A stretch of DNA of 64,000 nt from Moorella thermoacetica (GCF_001267405.1 NZ_CP012369.1:1-64000), one strand, 5' to 3'. Shown: positions 18,538 through 28,243, counted from the stretch's first letter. Notes: generated from the sequence alone by a model not told the origin. Numbers and translations: made by a program.

Positions 18538-19704
18538 GTGACTGACAAGCAGATCCTGCTCTTGCCCGGGCCGACGCCGGTGCCGCCGCAGGTGGCCCTG
18601 GCCATGGCACGTCCGGCGATAAACCACCGCGGCCCGGAGTTTAAAGCCCTGTGGGCGGAAGTTACCTCGGGGTTAAAGGACGTTTTCCAGACCCGCGCGG
18701 AGGTGGTGATTTTAACCGCTTCCGGTACAGGTGGCATGGAAGCTGCCGTAGCCAATCTCATTTCCCCCGGTGAGAAGGTGCTGGTCGTGACCATCGGCGC
18801 CTTTGGCGAGCGCTTCGTCCAGATCTGCCGGGCCTTTAACGTGGAGGCGGAGGTCGTAGCCTTCCCCTACGGCCAGGCTGCCGACCCGGAGGTTATAGCA
18901 GAGCGTCTGGCAGCCGACACCGGGCATGAGATTAAAGCCATCCTGGTCCAGCATAACGAGACCTCGACAGGAGTTTTAAACGATATCCAGGCTATTAGCC
19001 GTGCCCGGGGGGATCATCCGGCTTTGCTTATCGTGGACAGCATCAGCGGCCTGGCGGCGGCTGATTTGCCCATGGACGCCTGGCATATCGATGTGGTTAT
19101 CGCCGGTTCCCAGAAAGCCTTTATGCTGCCCCCGGGATTAACCATGCTGGCTGTGGGCGAGCGCGCCTGGCAGGCGGCTGAGAAATGCTCCAACCAACGT
19201 TTTTACCTGGATATTAAAAAAGCAAGAAATTCGGGCCTGAAGGGCCAGACGCCCTTTACCCCGGCCGTTCCCTTGCTATATGGTTTACAAGAATCCCTGC
19301 GGCTGCTAAAGGCCGAGACCCTGGCCGGCAGCTATGCCCGTCACGCTTTGATGCGGGACATGGTGCGGGCCGGGGTTCGCGCCCTGGGCCTGAAGCTCCT
19401 GGCCGACGAGGCAATAGCCTCGCCGGCGGTGACCGCTGTCTGTGTCCCAGAGGGGATGAAACCGGCGGATATAATCAATCCCCTGCGGGAAAGATTTGGC
19501 GTGGTCGTGGCCGGGGGCCAGGGAGCCGTTAAAGACCAGGTCTTCCGCATCGGCCACTTAGGGTATGTGAGCTTTAACGCCATCCTGGCCGGACTGGCCG
19601 CTCTGGAGGCCGTTCTGGCCGACGCCGGGGTACCGGTGACCCGGGGTGCGGCAGTGGCGGCAGCCAGTACTATTTTAAGTGAAAGTGAGGCTGTAGATAA
19701 GTAA
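18538..19704 (+). CDS. class V aminotransferase (alanine/serine-glyoxylate type)
   Basis: A PLP-dependent aminotransferase of about 388 residues in the alanine-glyoxylate / serine-pyruvate / phosphoserine group. The start LLLPGPTPVPPQVALAM, ASGTGGMEAAVANL and the PLP-lysine motif GSQKAFMLPPG are typical. A serine T-box lies upstream and serA and serS follow, so a serine or glyoxylate role is likely, possibly standing in for SerC in serine synthesis or moving nitrogen between serine, alanine and glyoxylate. The exact substrates cannot be read off. GGGAGG (18523-18528) serves TTG 18535 or GTG 18538; I use the latter. Confidence 0.92.
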   Translation: MTDKQILLLPGPTPVPPQVALAMARPAINHRGPEFKALWAEVTSGLKDVFQTRAEVVILTASGTGGMEAAVANLISPGEKVLVVTIGAFGERFVQICRAFNVEAEVVAFPYGQAADPEVIAERLAADTGHEIKAILVQHNETSTGVLNDIQAISRARGDHPALLIVDSISGLAAADLPMDAWHIDVVIAGSQKAFMLPPGLTMLAVGERAWQAAEKCSNQRFYLDIKKARNSGLKGQTPFTPAVPLLYGLQESLRLLKAETLAGSYARHALMRDMVRAGVRALGLKLLADEAIASPAVTAVCVPEGMKPADIINPLRERFGVVVAGGQGAVKDQVFRIGHLGYVSFNAILAGLAALEAVLADAGVPVTRGAAVAAASTILSESEAVDK

Positions 19705-19964
19705 ACTTTGCGTAAAGCCGATAGCTGCGGCGGCGGGGAACGGGATGGGGATCGTAACGTAAGTTGAGGAACGAAGAGTTCCGCTCCCTGCTGCGCTTAT
19801 TCAAAGAGATAAAGTCAAGTCACCCCCGCCGCTAGAGCAGCCAAGCGATAAGTTTACTAGCAGATAACTACTTAGGGCCGGGGCTGTACCCTCAGCCCCC
19901 GGGTAACTAGCTAATAATTGTTTAATTTGGAAGAACTATCTTTTCGGAGGAAGGGATAATTTTC
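19705..19964 (+). repeat. copy A of an intergenic leader element, upstream of serA
   Basis: A 260-base gap full of pairing potential. AGTAAACTT (19700-19708) faces AAGTTTACT (19850-19858), and inside it GCGGCGGGG faces CCCCGCCGC, with a further GGAAC/GTTCC hairpin (19768-19782). The downstream half matches the leaders of korA and holB: CACCCCCGC (19821), AAGTTTACTAGC (19850), GGCTGTACCCTCAGCCC (19882) and CTATCTTTTCGG (19936-19947), the last running into the serA Shine-Dalgarno sequence. No known riboswitch class is recognised. Confidence 0.6.
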
Positions 19965-21542
19965 ATGCGTGTTTTAGCTCTGGACGGCGTTGACGCGCGG
20001 GGCCTGGCCGCTCTCCGGGAGGCCGGGCTGGAAGTAACGACCTCCGGTAAGATGGAGGAGGAAGAATTGAAAGAGGCTATTCGCGACTGCGAAGCCCTGA
20101 TCGTCCGCAGCGGCACGAGGGTGACAGCAGCAGCCATTAATGCCGCTAAAAAGTTAAAGATTATCGCCCGTGCCGGGGTCGGTACCGACAACATCGATGT
20201 AGCGGCGGCCACTGAAAGGGGTATTGTAGTGGTCAATGCCCCTGAGGGCAATACCATTGCTGCCGCTGAACACACCATAGCCATGATGCTGGCCCTGGCC
20301 CGTAATATCCCCCAGGCCAGCGCCGCCCTGAAACAGGGCCGCTGGGAAAAGAAAAAATTTGTAGGCGTGGAACTGCGGGGAAAAACCCTGGGGATAATCG
20401 GCCTGGGCAAGATTGGCCGGGAGGTGGCCCGTCGCGCCCGGGGCCTGGAAATGAAGGTGGTGGCCTTTGATCCCTATGTAGATTCGGAACAGGCGGCCCG
20501 TCTGGAAGTCGAGTTGGTGCCCCTGGAAACCCTTCTGGCCGGGGCTGATTTTGTAACCGTGCATCTGCCCCTCACCAAAGACACCCGCCACCTCCTGGAC
20601 CGGGAGAAGCTGGGGCTCATGAAGCAGGGAGCGCGGGTTTTAAATGTCGCCAGGGGGGGTATTATTGACGAAGGAGCCCTCTATGAAGCCCTGAAGGCGG
20701 GCCACCTGGCGGGGGCGGCCCTGGATGTCTTTGAGGAAGAACCCCTGGGGCAGAGCCCCCTGCTGGAACTGGAAAATGTCATTGTGACCCCGCACCTGGG
20801 GGCTTCCACCCGGGAGGCCCAGGTGGCAGTGGCGGTGGAGGTGGCCGGTGACGTTATCCGTTGCCTCCAGGGTGAACCGGTGCTCAATGCCGTCAATATA
20901 CCGGTGGTTCGGGGGCATCTGGCGGAGGTCCTCCACCCCTACCTGCAGCTGGCGGAGAAGCTGGGCAGTTTCCTCTCCCAGCTGATGGAGAGCCCCATCC
21001 TCACGGCAGAAATATGTTTTAACGGCGAGCTGGCCGGCTACGACCTGGCCCCCCTTACCAGTTCCTTTTTAAAGGGGCTCTTACGGCCCCTCCTGGCTGA
21101 AGCCGTCAATTACGTGAACGCCCCCCTGGTGGCCAAAAAACGGGGTATCCGTATCCGAGAGAAAAAGAGCCCGGAGATGGAGTACTTTGCCAACCTGATC
21201 GGCGTTCAGGTCCAGGGTCGGCGGGAGTCCCACCGCCTGGCCGGGACCGTTAACCAGGCTGGGGAACCCCGGTTGGTAAACCTGGACGGTTACAGCGTGG
21301 ACACTATCCCGGCCGGCCATCTTCTGGTGATACCTCACCTGGACCGGCCCCGGATTATCGGCCCGGTGGCCCTGGCTATCGGTGACCACGGCGTCAATAT
21401 CGCGGCGATGCAGGTGGGCCGGCGCGAGCGGGGCGGCCAGGCCGTTATGCTAATCAGCGTCGATTCCGAAGTCCCCCGGGCCGCCCTGGACGCCATTCGC
21501 CAGGTGGACGGCGTCCTGGACGTGCGTTATATCTCCCTTTAG
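19965..21542 (+). CDS. serA: D-3-phosphoglycerate dehydrogenase
   Basis: SerA makes 3-phosphohydroxypyruvate from 3-phosphoglycerate, the first step of serine synthesis. The 525-residue long form has a substrate domain, an NAD-binding fold (LGIIGLGKIGREVARRA), catalytic-site motifs ARGGIIDEGALYEAL and VTPHLGASTREAQ, an intervening domain and a C-terminal ACT domain (GPVALAIGDHGVNIAAMQVG) that in other SerA proteins mediates serine feedback. GGAGGAAGG lies before ATG 19965. It follows the class V aminotransferase and copy A of the repeated leader element, so it may have its own control besides the T-box. Confidence 0.97.
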   Translation: MRVLALDGVDARGLAALREAGLEVTTSGKMEEEELKEAIRDCEALIVRSGTRVTAAAINAAKKLKIIARAGVGTDNIDVAAATERGIVVVNAPEGNTIAAAEHTIAMMLALARNIPQASAALKQGRWEKKKFVGVELRGKTLGIIGLGKIGREVARRARGLEMKVVAFDPYVDSEQAARLEVELVPLETLLAGADFVTVHLPLTKDTRHLLDREKLGLMKQGARVLNVARGGIIDEGALYEALKAGHLAGAALDVFEEEPLGQSPLLELENVIVTPHLGASTREAQVAVAVEVAGDVIRCLQGEPVLNAVNIPVVRGHLAEVLHPYLQLAEKLGSFLSQLMESPILTAEICFNGELAGYDLAPLTSSFLKGLLRPLLAEAVNYVNAPLVAKKRGIRIREKKSPEMEYFANLIGVQVQGRRESHRLAGTVNQAGEPRLVNLDGYSVDTIPAGHLLVIPHLDRPRIIGPVALAIGDHGVNIAAMQVGRRERGGQAVMLISVDSEVPRAALDAIRQVDGVLDVRYISL

Positions 21543-21556
21543 AGCCGCAGGAATAT

Positions 21557-21585
21557 TTGCTCTCCGCCGGCAATAGTGGCATAAT
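21557..21585 (+). promoter_or_regulatory. candidate serS promoter
   Basis: TTGCTC (21557-21562), exactly 17 bases, CATAAT (21580-21585, 5/6). It lies in the 90-base gap between serA and serS. Confidence 0.45.
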
Positions 21586-21608
21586 AATGGCAGGATTATC
21601 CGTACTAA

Positions 21609-22916
<1,308 letters not shown>

Positions 22917-22920
22917 CTCC

Positions 22921-24384
22921 ATGGACCCGGCCCTCCACGCCCTTACCGACCAGTACTGGTACTGGTCCCTGTTTTTCTTCATTTACGGCCTGTCCTTCTT
23001 CCTGATGGGCTTTGGCATCCTCATCCGTTCCAGGTGGGGAAGTAACCTCAGCCTGGGACGGCGGTTACCCTCCCTGGCCGTCTTTGGCCTGTTGCACGGG
23101 GCCACGGAATGGGGTTATATCTTCATTCCGGCCCGGGTGGTAGCCGAGGGCTGGCAAACCTTGCGGGGGGCCCTTTTAACCGGCGGCCATGCTTTACTTC
23201 TAGCCCTTTCCTATACCTTTCTCCTGGCCTTTGGCCTCAACCTTATGGTCGATACCAGGAACTGGCCCGGCTGGGTTAGAACCCTGCCGGCAGTTTTCCT
23301 GGGTGGCTGGGGTCTGATTTTTTTCCTCACCTTTCCCGGCGGCGGGGCAGCCACGGGGCCGTGGCTTGTTTCCGGAGACGTAACGGCCCGTTATTTACTG
23401 GCAGTACCGGGGTCGATCTTGAGCGCCCTGGCCATCCTGGCCCAGGTGGAGGAGCTGGCCCGGTTACGGCGCCGTTCCTTGAGGTTTTGCCTGATTGGCT
23501 CAGCTATGGCTTTATTCCTCTATACCTTTGCCGGTGGCCTGATGGTGCCGCCGGCGTCCTTCTTCCCGGCCAACGTCCTGAATACGGGCCTTCTAATGTC
23601 CCTTGGCCTGCCGGCCCCGGTCCTGCGCATCCTCAGCAGCGTCCTGGTTGCCTACTTTATCTTCCGCCTCCTGGAGGTTTATGACGCCGAGGAGCAACGT
23701 TACCGGGAGACAGTTAGGGAGCGGGAGATGATCTGGCGGGAAAGGGAAAAGATTCGCCGGGATCTCCACGACGGGGTTATCCAGTCCATTTACGGCCTGG
23801 CCCTGGGCCTGGAGCATAGCCGCAACCTTCTCGCTGACAACCCGGCGGCAGCAGCCGACAGGTTAAAGGTCTTGACCGGCCAGGCGGAAGGGATAATCAA
23901 CGACTTGCGGGGATACCTGGCCGGGTTGCACCTGGGCCGGGAACTGCCGGCCGATCCGGTGGCCATTATCAAAGAACAGGTGATCAATCTGGCCCGGGGT
24001 ACAGAATTGGAGATCAAATGGCAAATTAAGGGGGCAGCCCAGGGCGGCCTGGATAGTGAACAGCGGGACCACCTCTACCATATGGTGGCGGAGATCTGCA
24101 GTAATATCCGTCGCCATGCCCGGGCCAGCTGGGTCCGGGTCCAGGTGGATCTAGGTGGGGAGGGTTTTAAGGTTACAATAAAAGATAACGGCACCGGCCT
24201 GTTGGGAACAGTGCCAGACCACGGCCAGGGGTTAATCAACCTGCGGCAGAGGGCGGCCCTGGCCGGGGGCTGGCTGGAAATAGCAAGCTCACCCGGTCGG
24301 GGCACGACGGTAACCTTCTGGTTGCCTTACTCTATCGGCGGCGGGAGGGAAGGGGATGGCCATTCGCGTTATGCTGGTCGATGA
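22921..24384 (+). CDS. NarL-family sensor histidine kinase
   Basis: A 487-residue membrane kinase. The first 260 residues contain about seven hydrophobic segments, suggesting an intramembrane sensor rather than an extracytoplasmic one. A short charged linker (YRETVREREMIWREREKI) leads to the HisKA_3 phosphoacceptor His283 in RRDLHDGVIQSIYGLALG, and then a GHKL ATPase domain (DNGTGLL, HGQGLINLRQRAALAGG). The next gene, a NarL-type regulator, overlaps it by 29 bases. The signal is unknown. It starts four bases after serS, so it may be read from the serS promoter. Confidence 0.93.
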   Translation: MDPALHALTDQYWYWSLFFFIYGLSFFLMGFGILIRSRWGSNLSLGRRLPSLAVFGLLHGATEWGYIFIPARVVAEGWQTLRGALLTGGHALLLALSYTFLLAFGLNLMVDTRNWPGWVRTLPAVFLGGWGLIFFLTFPGGGAATGPWLVSGDVTARYLLAVPGSILSALAILAQVEELARLRRRSLRFCLIGSAMALFLYTFAGGLMVPPASFFPANVLNTGLLMSLGLPAPVLRILSSVLVAYFIFRLLEVYDAEEQRYRETVREREMIWREREKIRRDLHDGVIQSIYGLALGLEHSRNLLADNPAAAADRLKVLTGQAEGIINDLRGYLAGLHLGRELPADPVAIIKEQVINLARGTELEIKWQIKGAAQGGLDSEQRDHLYHMVAEICSNIRRHARASWVRVQVDLGGEGFKVTIKDNGTGLLGTVPDHGQGLINLRQRAALAGGWLEIASSPGRGTTVTFWLPYSIGGGREGDGHSRYAGR

Positions 24385-25021
24385 TCATGCTCTGGTCCGG
24401 GAAGGGCTCAGGGCCCTCCTGGAGCGAGAAGGGGACATTGAAGTAGTGGGTGAGACTGGCTCGGCTGCCGGAGTGCTGGCCCTGGCAGAAGAGTCCCGGC
24501 CGGAGGTAGTAGTTATGGATCTCCAGCTGGGCGCGGGCCGGAACGGTGTCGAGGCCACCAGGGAGCTGGTAGAGAAAAAACCGGAAATCAAGGTCGTTAT
24601 CCTCAGTATGTATGACGATGAAGAGCTGGTCTTCCGCGCCCTGGAGTCGGGGGCCAGGGGTTACGTGCTAAAACGGGCCGGGATTGAGGAACTGACAACG
24701 GCCATCCGCCTGGTAGCCAGGGGGGAGGCTTACCTGGATCCCCAGATAGCGCGACGGGTGATAGAGGGCCTGCAAGAAAGGCTGCCCTTCACCAGGGCGT
24801 CCCGGCCGGAAGGACCGGAGCTTACCGAGCGGGAGTTAGAGGTGCTGCGCCTGGCCGCGGAGGGCCTGACTAACGCTGAGATCGCCCGGCGCCTGGTCAT
24901 CAGCGTTAAAACCGTCCAGGCCCACCGGGCCAATATCATGCAAAAGCTGGGCCTCCACGACCGGGTAGACCTGGTCAAATACGCCATTAAAAACGGAATC
25001 CTCAAGCTGGATTCCGGCTGA
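24356..25021 (+). CDS. NarL/LuxR-family response regulator
   Basis: Partner of the preceding kinase, 221 residues. The receiver domain has the acidic pair Asp9-Asp10, phosphoacceptor Asp55 in VVVMDLQLG and the lysine of YVLKRAG. The C-terminal LuxR-type helix-turn-helix reads LTERELEVLRLAAEGLTNAE and then IARRLVISVKTVQAHR. ATG 24356 overlaps the kinase gene, so the two are translationally coupled. Target genes are unknown; the next gene (DoxX-like) is in the same direction after a 122-base gap. Confidence 0.95.
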   Translation: MAIRVMLVDDHALVREGLRALLEREGDIEVVGETGSAAGVLALAEESRPEVVVMDLQLGAGRNGVEATRELVEKKPEIKVVILSMYDDEELVFRALESGARGYVLKRAGIEELTTAIRLVARGEAYLDPQIARRVIEGLQERLPFTRASRPEGPELTERELEVLRLAAEGLTNAEIARRLVISVKTVQAHRANIMQKLGLHDRVDLVKYAIKNGILKLDSG

Positions 25022-25056
25022 GATAGGCAGACGGGGTATAGGGCAACGAATCTAGG

Positions 25057-25067
25057 CCGAAAATAGG
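25057..25067 (-). repeat. inverted copy of the CCTATTTTCGG motif
   Basis: CCGAAAATAGG is the exact reverse complement of the 11-mer that lies before korA (32985-32995) and holB (43563-43573). It is preceded by CTAG, as is the CCGAAAA in the korA leader, so it may be a fragment of the same element. Confidence 0.35.
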
Positions 25068-25143
25068 TTCCCGAACCGATGGGCTCTTTCTCCTCCGACA
25101 GGTATAGTAAAGATGCGAAGACCTTCACAAGGGGGAGAGGGAA

Positions 25144-25656
25144 ATGCTTAATCTGTTAAGGGACCGCCGTCTGAGTATCCTCTGGACAGTCGTACGGATT
25201 TGGTTGGGCTGGCAGTGGTTGCAGGCAGGCCTGCACAAGCTAGCGGACCCCAAGTGGATGGAAACCGGCGTAGCCCTCAAGGGATACTGGACCAAAGCCG
25301 TAGGTACCCCCGGACTTATCCATTACGGATGGTATAAAGCTTTTCTCAACGGGTTGTTAAATAGCGGTTCTCACACCTGGTTTGCCAAGTTTGTAGCGGT
25401 AGGGGAGTTTTTGACGGGTGTGGGCCTCATTCTGGGGGCGCTGACGGTAGTCGCGCTGGTTGCAGGGGCTTTCATGAATCTCAATTATATGCTGGCCGGA
25501 ACTACTAGCACAAACCCCGTCCTGTACACTCTGGCTATCATTTTGCTGCTGGCCGGCAGTGCGACCTATTACTATGGCGTTGACCGCTTTCTCTTCAATT
25601 ACCTGCGGCGGGAGAGAAAAGATACTCTAAATAATCCTGTACCAGCCCATAAGTAA
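25144..25656 (+). CDS. DoxX/DoxD-like integral membrane protein
   Basis: A 170-residue membrane protein with four hydrophobic segments, related to the DoxX family and to the DoxD subunit of thiosulfate:quinone oxidoreductase. The motifs ILWTVVRIWLGWQWLQAGLH and FAKFVAVGEFLTGVGLILG fit the family. A GGGGGAGAGGG site precedes ATG 25144. Its function in this organism is unknown; a redox role at the membrane is possible but not shown by the sequence. A strong terminator follows. Confidence 0.85.
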   Translation: MLNLLRDRRLSILWTVVRIWLGWQWLQAGLHKLADPKWMETGVALKGYWTKAVGTPGLIHYGWYKAFLNGLLNSGSHTWFAKFVAVGEFLTGVGLILGALTVVALVAGAFMNLNYMLAGTTSTNPVLYTLAIILLLAGSATYYYGVDRFLFNYLRRERKDTLNNPVPAHK

Positions 25657-25674
25657 TAACAGGTTGCCCCGGAT

Positions 25675-25710
25675 AACTCCGGTTTCATGAGAAACCGGAG
25701 TTGTCCTTTT
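25675..25710 (+). terminator. terminator after the DoxX-like gene
   Basis: Perfect 12-bp stem AACTCCGGTTTC (25675-25686) with GAAACCGGAGTT (25691-25702), four-base loop, then GTCCTTTT. Confidence 0.8.
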
Positions 25711-25741
25711 CCTGTCGGCTGGGTTTCAGAGAGAAAACCTT

Positions 25742-25771
25742 TTGACAGCCGGTAGGAGCATGTGTTATACT
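25742..25771 (+). promoter_or_regulatory. promoter of the tRNA-Ser genes
   Basis: TTGACA (25742-25747), 18-base spacer, TATACT (25766-25771) with TGT before it. It is 16 bases upstream of tRNA-Ser(TGA), as expected for a stable-RNA promoter. Confidence 0.7.
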
Positions 25772-25786
25772 ATCTTTGCTAGACGT

Positions 25787-25878
25787 GGAGGGGTGTCCGA
25801 GTGGTTTATGGAGCTGGTCTTGAAAACCAGTGATGCTCTTGACGGGCACCGTGGGTTCGAATCCCACCCCCTCCGCCA
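25787..25878 (+). tRNA. tRNA-Ser (anticodon TGA)
   Basis: Acceptor GGAGGGG pairs with CCCCTCC, followed by G and an encoded CCA. The anticodon arm CTGGT-CTTGAAA-ACCAG gives TGA, reading UCA and related codons. A long class II variable arm and the T loop GGTTCGAATCC are present. Confidence 0.97.
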
Positions 25879-25890
25879 GTAAGCGAACGT

Positions 25891-25986
25891 GGAGAGATGG
25901 CCGAGTAGGTCGAAGGCGGTCGCCTGCTAAGCGATTGTACAGGACTAAAACCTGTACCGTGGGTTCGAATCCCACTCTCTCCGCCA
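25891..25986 (+). tRNA. tRNA-Ser (anticodon GCT)
   Basis: Acceptor GGAGAGA / TCTCTCC, encoded CCA, anticodon arm GTCGC-CTGCTAA-GCGAT (one G-T pair) giving GCT for AGC/AGU codons. A long variable arm is present. Its anticodon matches the AGT specifier read in the T-box at 18251-18253. It is 12 bases after the first tRNA-Ser and probably shares its transcript. Confidence 0.97.
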
Positions 25987-25996
25987 TAATCAACTG

Positions 25997-26026
25997 GCGC
26001 CTTACCAAGGCGCTAGTCGCCTTTTT
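25997..26026 (+). terminator. terminator with an overlapping alternative hairpin after tRNA-Ser(GCT)
   Basis: AAGGCG (26007-26012) pairs with CGCCTT (26018-26023) and runs into TTTTT, a standard terminator. The same AAGGCGC can instead pair with GCGCCTT at 25997-26003, so the two hairpins exclude each other. Confidence 0.65.
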
Positions 26027-26043
26027 ACCTTTCGTTTCATGAC

Positions 26044-26072
26044 TTGACGCGGGCCGGTAACTCTGTTAAAAT
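26044..26072 (+). promoter_or_regulatory. promoter of the tRNA-Arg pair
   Basis: TTGACG (26044-26049), 17-base spacer, TAAAAT (26067-26072), with TGT as an extended -10; 28 bases upstream of tRNA-Arg(ACG). Confidence 0.65.
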
Positions 26073-26100
26073 AAACGTTGCCGGTAAAAAATAAAAACGC

Positions 26101-26177
26101 GCGCCCGTAGCTCAACGGGATAGAGTAACTGGCTACGAACCAGGAGGTTGGGGGTTCGAGTCCCTCCGGGCGCGCCA
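26101..26177 (+). tRNA. tRNA-Arg (anticodon ACG)
   Basis: Acceptor GCGCCCG / CGGGCGC, encoded CCA, 77 bases. The anticodon loop CTACGAA gives ACG. The outermost anticodon-stem pair looks like an A-G mismatch. A34 must be turned into inosine by TadA, whose gene starts 112 bases downstream. Confidence 0.96.
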
Positions 26178-26189
26178 TTTTTTATCTTT

Positions 26190-26266
26190 GCGTCTGTAGC
26201 TCAGGTGGATAGAGCAGCGGTTTCCTAAACCGCGTGCCGGGGGTTCGAGTCCCTCCAGGCGCACCA
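26190..26266 (+). tRNA. tRNA-Arg (anticodon CCT)
   Basis: Acceptor GCGTCTG / CAGGCGC (one G-T pair), A discriminator, encoded CCA. Anticodon arm GCGGT-TTCCTAA-ACCGC gives CCT for AGG codons. It ends 22 bases before the tadA start. Confidence 0.96.
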
Positions 26267-26288
26267 GGATAGCAGCGGGGTGGCCTTT

Positions 26289-26741
26289 ATGGACCACCAT
26301 TTCTATATGGGCGAGGCCCTGGACGAAGCCAGGAAGGCCTTTGATCTGGGGGAAGTTCCCATCGGAGCGGTAATAGTAGCAGGGGGGGAGATCATCGCCC
26401 GGGCCGGCAACCGCCGGGAAACCCTGGCTGACCCTACGGCCCATGCCGAGATCATCGCCCTCCGGGCAGCAGCCCGGGTACGAGGTGACTGGCGGTTAAC
26501 AGGGGCTACTTTGTATGTCACCCTGGAACCCTGTCCCATGTGCGCCGGTGCCCTGGTCCAGGCCCGCATCCGCCAGCTGGTTTATGGGGCCCCGGACTTG
26601 CGCAGCGGGGCGGTAGATTCCGTGGTCAATCTGGTGGAGAATCCCCATTTTGACCATCAGGTAGAAGTGATCCCAGGCATCAGGGAGGAAGAGTGCCGGG
26701 AGCTAATAAAAAAGTTTTTCCAGATGCGGAGAGATGGCTGA
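26289..26741 (+). CDS. tadA: tRNA-specific adenosine deaminase TadA
   Basis: TadA converts adenosine 34 of tRNA-Arg(ACG) to inosine so that it can read CGU, CGC and CGA. The zinc site is His/Glu in TAHAEIIALR and the two cysteines in EPCPMCAGALVQARI. About 150 residues, full length. ATG 26289 has GGGGTGG five bases upstream; GTG 26280 in frame is an alternative. Its last 14 bases are also the 5' end of the tRNA-Ser(CGA) gene. It lies between its own substrate tRNA and the SRP RNA, like yaaJ in B. subtilis. Confidence 0.97.
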   Translation: MDHHFYMGEALDEARKAFDLGEVPIGAVIVAGGEIIARAGNRRETLADPTAHAEIIALRAAARVRGDWRLTGATLYVTLEPCPMCAGALVQARIRQLVYGAPDLRSGAVDSVVNLVENPHFDHQVEVIPGIREEECRELIKKFFQMRRDG

Positions 26742-26819
26742 GCTGGTTTAAGGCGCTCGACTCGAAATCGAGTGAAGGTGATGAGCCTTCCGTGGGTTCG
26801 AATCCCACTCTCTCCGCCA
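26728..26819 (+). tRNA. tRNA-Ser (anticodon CGA)
   Basis: Acceptor GGAGAGA / TCTCTCC, encoded CCA, long variable arm. Anticodon arm CTCGA-CTCGAAA-TCGAG gives CGA for UCG. The first 14 bases overlap the last codons and stop of tadA, so this tRNA is probably processed from a tadA transcript. Confidence 0.97.
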
Positions 26820-26832
26820 GTATAGTATAGGG

Positions 26833-26864
26833 GGGGTTCTGCCATTACAGGTGGAACCCCTTTT
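26833..26864 (+). terminator. terminator after tRNA-Ser(CGA)
   Basis: GGGGTTCTGCC (26833-26843) with GGTGGAACCCC (26850-26860), 11 bp with wobble pairs, six-base loop, then TTTT. Confidence 0.7.
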
Positions 26865-26894
26865 AGTACTTCGACAGGGAGCTATTTTTCCAGT

Positions 26895-28022
26895 ATGATC
26901 AGAAATCCAAGGTTAAGCCCCATTATAAAATGGGCCGGCGGCAAGGAAAAGGAACTTCGTTACATCCTCCCCAACCTCCCCAGCGGGGTCCGCAATTACT
27001 ATGAACCCTTTGTCGGCGGCGGGGCCGTCTTTTTTGCCGTTGACCGGCCGGCCATGTATATCAATGATAAAGCGCCGGAGCTAATTACCCTTTATAACAT
27101 GATTCGCGAAAATAACCGGGATTTTTTTCAAACCCTGGAGGCCCTGGCCTGGAGCTGGGAACGCCTTACCATGGTTGTAAGGGATAATGGCACCATTTTG
27201 GAAGATATTTACAGAAAGTATGCCAGCGAGGTCTATTCCGGTACGCAATTGTCCCGGGCAGTGGCAGAGCTTATTAAAACGCGGGGGCAGGAGTTCAGGG
27301 AGATTCTGGCACCTTTTATTAACCCGGAAAACTTCTTCGGGGAAATAAAAAGAAACCTTCTCAACAAGATAACCAGGATGAAAAAAATTGCCGCCCGGAA
27401 GGGCGCCCTGGCCAGCAGGGATATCCTGGCCAACCTGGAAGGCGCCTTTAAAAGTGCTTTCTACATGCACTGCCGCTACCTGTACAACCATACCGCTACC
27501 TTCGGCTTGGGCCCGGGAACCGCCACCGCCCTCTTTTACTTTATCCGGGAATACTGCTATGCCGCCATGTTTCGTTATAACAGTCGGGGCGAATTTAACG
27601 TCCCTTACGGCGGTATTTCTTATAACGATAAGGATTTCGCCCGTAAGATAGCCTACCTCAAATCCCGTGAAGTACGCGAACACCTGGGTAAGGCCAGGAT
27701 TTTTTGCCTGGATTTCGAAGAGTTTCTCCGCCAGACTGCCCCCGGGCCGGAGGATTTTATCTTCCTGGACCCGCCCTATGATAGTGATTTCAGCGCCTAC
27801 GCCGGGATGTCTTTCGGACCAGCCGATCAGGAGCGCCTGGCAGCCTATCTCGCTGGCGCATGCCGGGCAAGGTTTATGCTGGTAATTAAAAATACGCCCT
27901 TTATTTACGACCTCTACCGGGATCACGGCTTTAGAATCCGGGCCTTTAACAAAAGATACCAGGTTAGTTTTCAGAACCGAAACGATAAGTCCGCGAGGCA
28001 TCTGATGATTACCAACTACTGA
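26895..28022 (+). CDS. D12-class N6-adenine DNA methyltransferase (Dam-like)
   Basis: A 375-residue adenine methyltransferase of the D12/Dam group. Motif I is [16 protein letters not shown] with the [13 protein letters not shown] stretch, and the catalytic motif IV is [13 protein letters not shown]. The protein is longer than classical Dam (about 280), with extra sequence near residues 90-200. Recognition sequence cannot be read from the protein. No restriction endonuclease gene is adjacent, so it looks like an orphan methylase. It sits between two tRNA-Ser genes whose 3' ends are identical over 29 bases, a possible sign of insertion. The ribosome-binding site (AGGGAG, 13 bases away) is weak. 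Confidence 0.92.
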   Translation: MIRNPRLSPIIKWAGGKEKELRYILPNLPSGVRNYYEPFVGGGAVFFAVDRPAMYINDKAPELITLYNMIRENNRDFFQTLEALAWSWERLTMVVRDNGTILEDIYRKYASEVYSGTQLSRAVAELIKTRGQEFREILAPFINPENFFGEIKRNLLNKITRMKKIAARKGALASRDILANLEGAFKSAFYMHCRYLYNHTATFGLGPGTATALFYFIREYCYAAMFRYNSRGEFNVPYGGISYNDKDFARKIAYLKSREVREHLGKARIFCLDFEEFLRQTAPGPEDFIFLDPPYDSDFSAYAGMSFGPADQERLAAYLAGACRARFMLVIKNTPFIYDLYRDHGFRIRAFNKRYQVSFQNRNDKSARHLMITNY

Positions 28023-28169
28023 GTTCCGGCGAAGTCTCCCGGCACGACGAACTTTAACCGGTGAGAGCGTGAAGATGCCACGCTGCCTTTTGTTTGCAGC
28101 GAGCAAGCTTCTACCGAAAGGAGAATCGATCGAAGGCTGGGGCGAGGGATGACTAAGGCAAAAGACGGC

Positions 28170-28198
28170 TTGCAATTAAGCCTAGTTAGCTGTATAAT
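28170..28198 (+). promoter_or_regulatory. promoter of tRNA-Ser(GGA)
   Basis: TTGCAA (28170-28175), exactly 17 bases, TATAAT (28193-28198). An inverted repeat GTTAGCT ... AGCTAAC surrounds the -10. Confidence 0.65.
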
Positions 28199-28243
28199 AA
28201 ACTAGCTAACAGATTTAACTATAAACGACCATCAGTTTGGCGC

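Noticed and set aside
27081-28175. 364-codon minus-strand frame opposite the methylase gene
   Set aside because: It is the antisense shadow of a gene with clear methyltransferase motifs; its translation has no recognisable domain and no ribosome-binding site.
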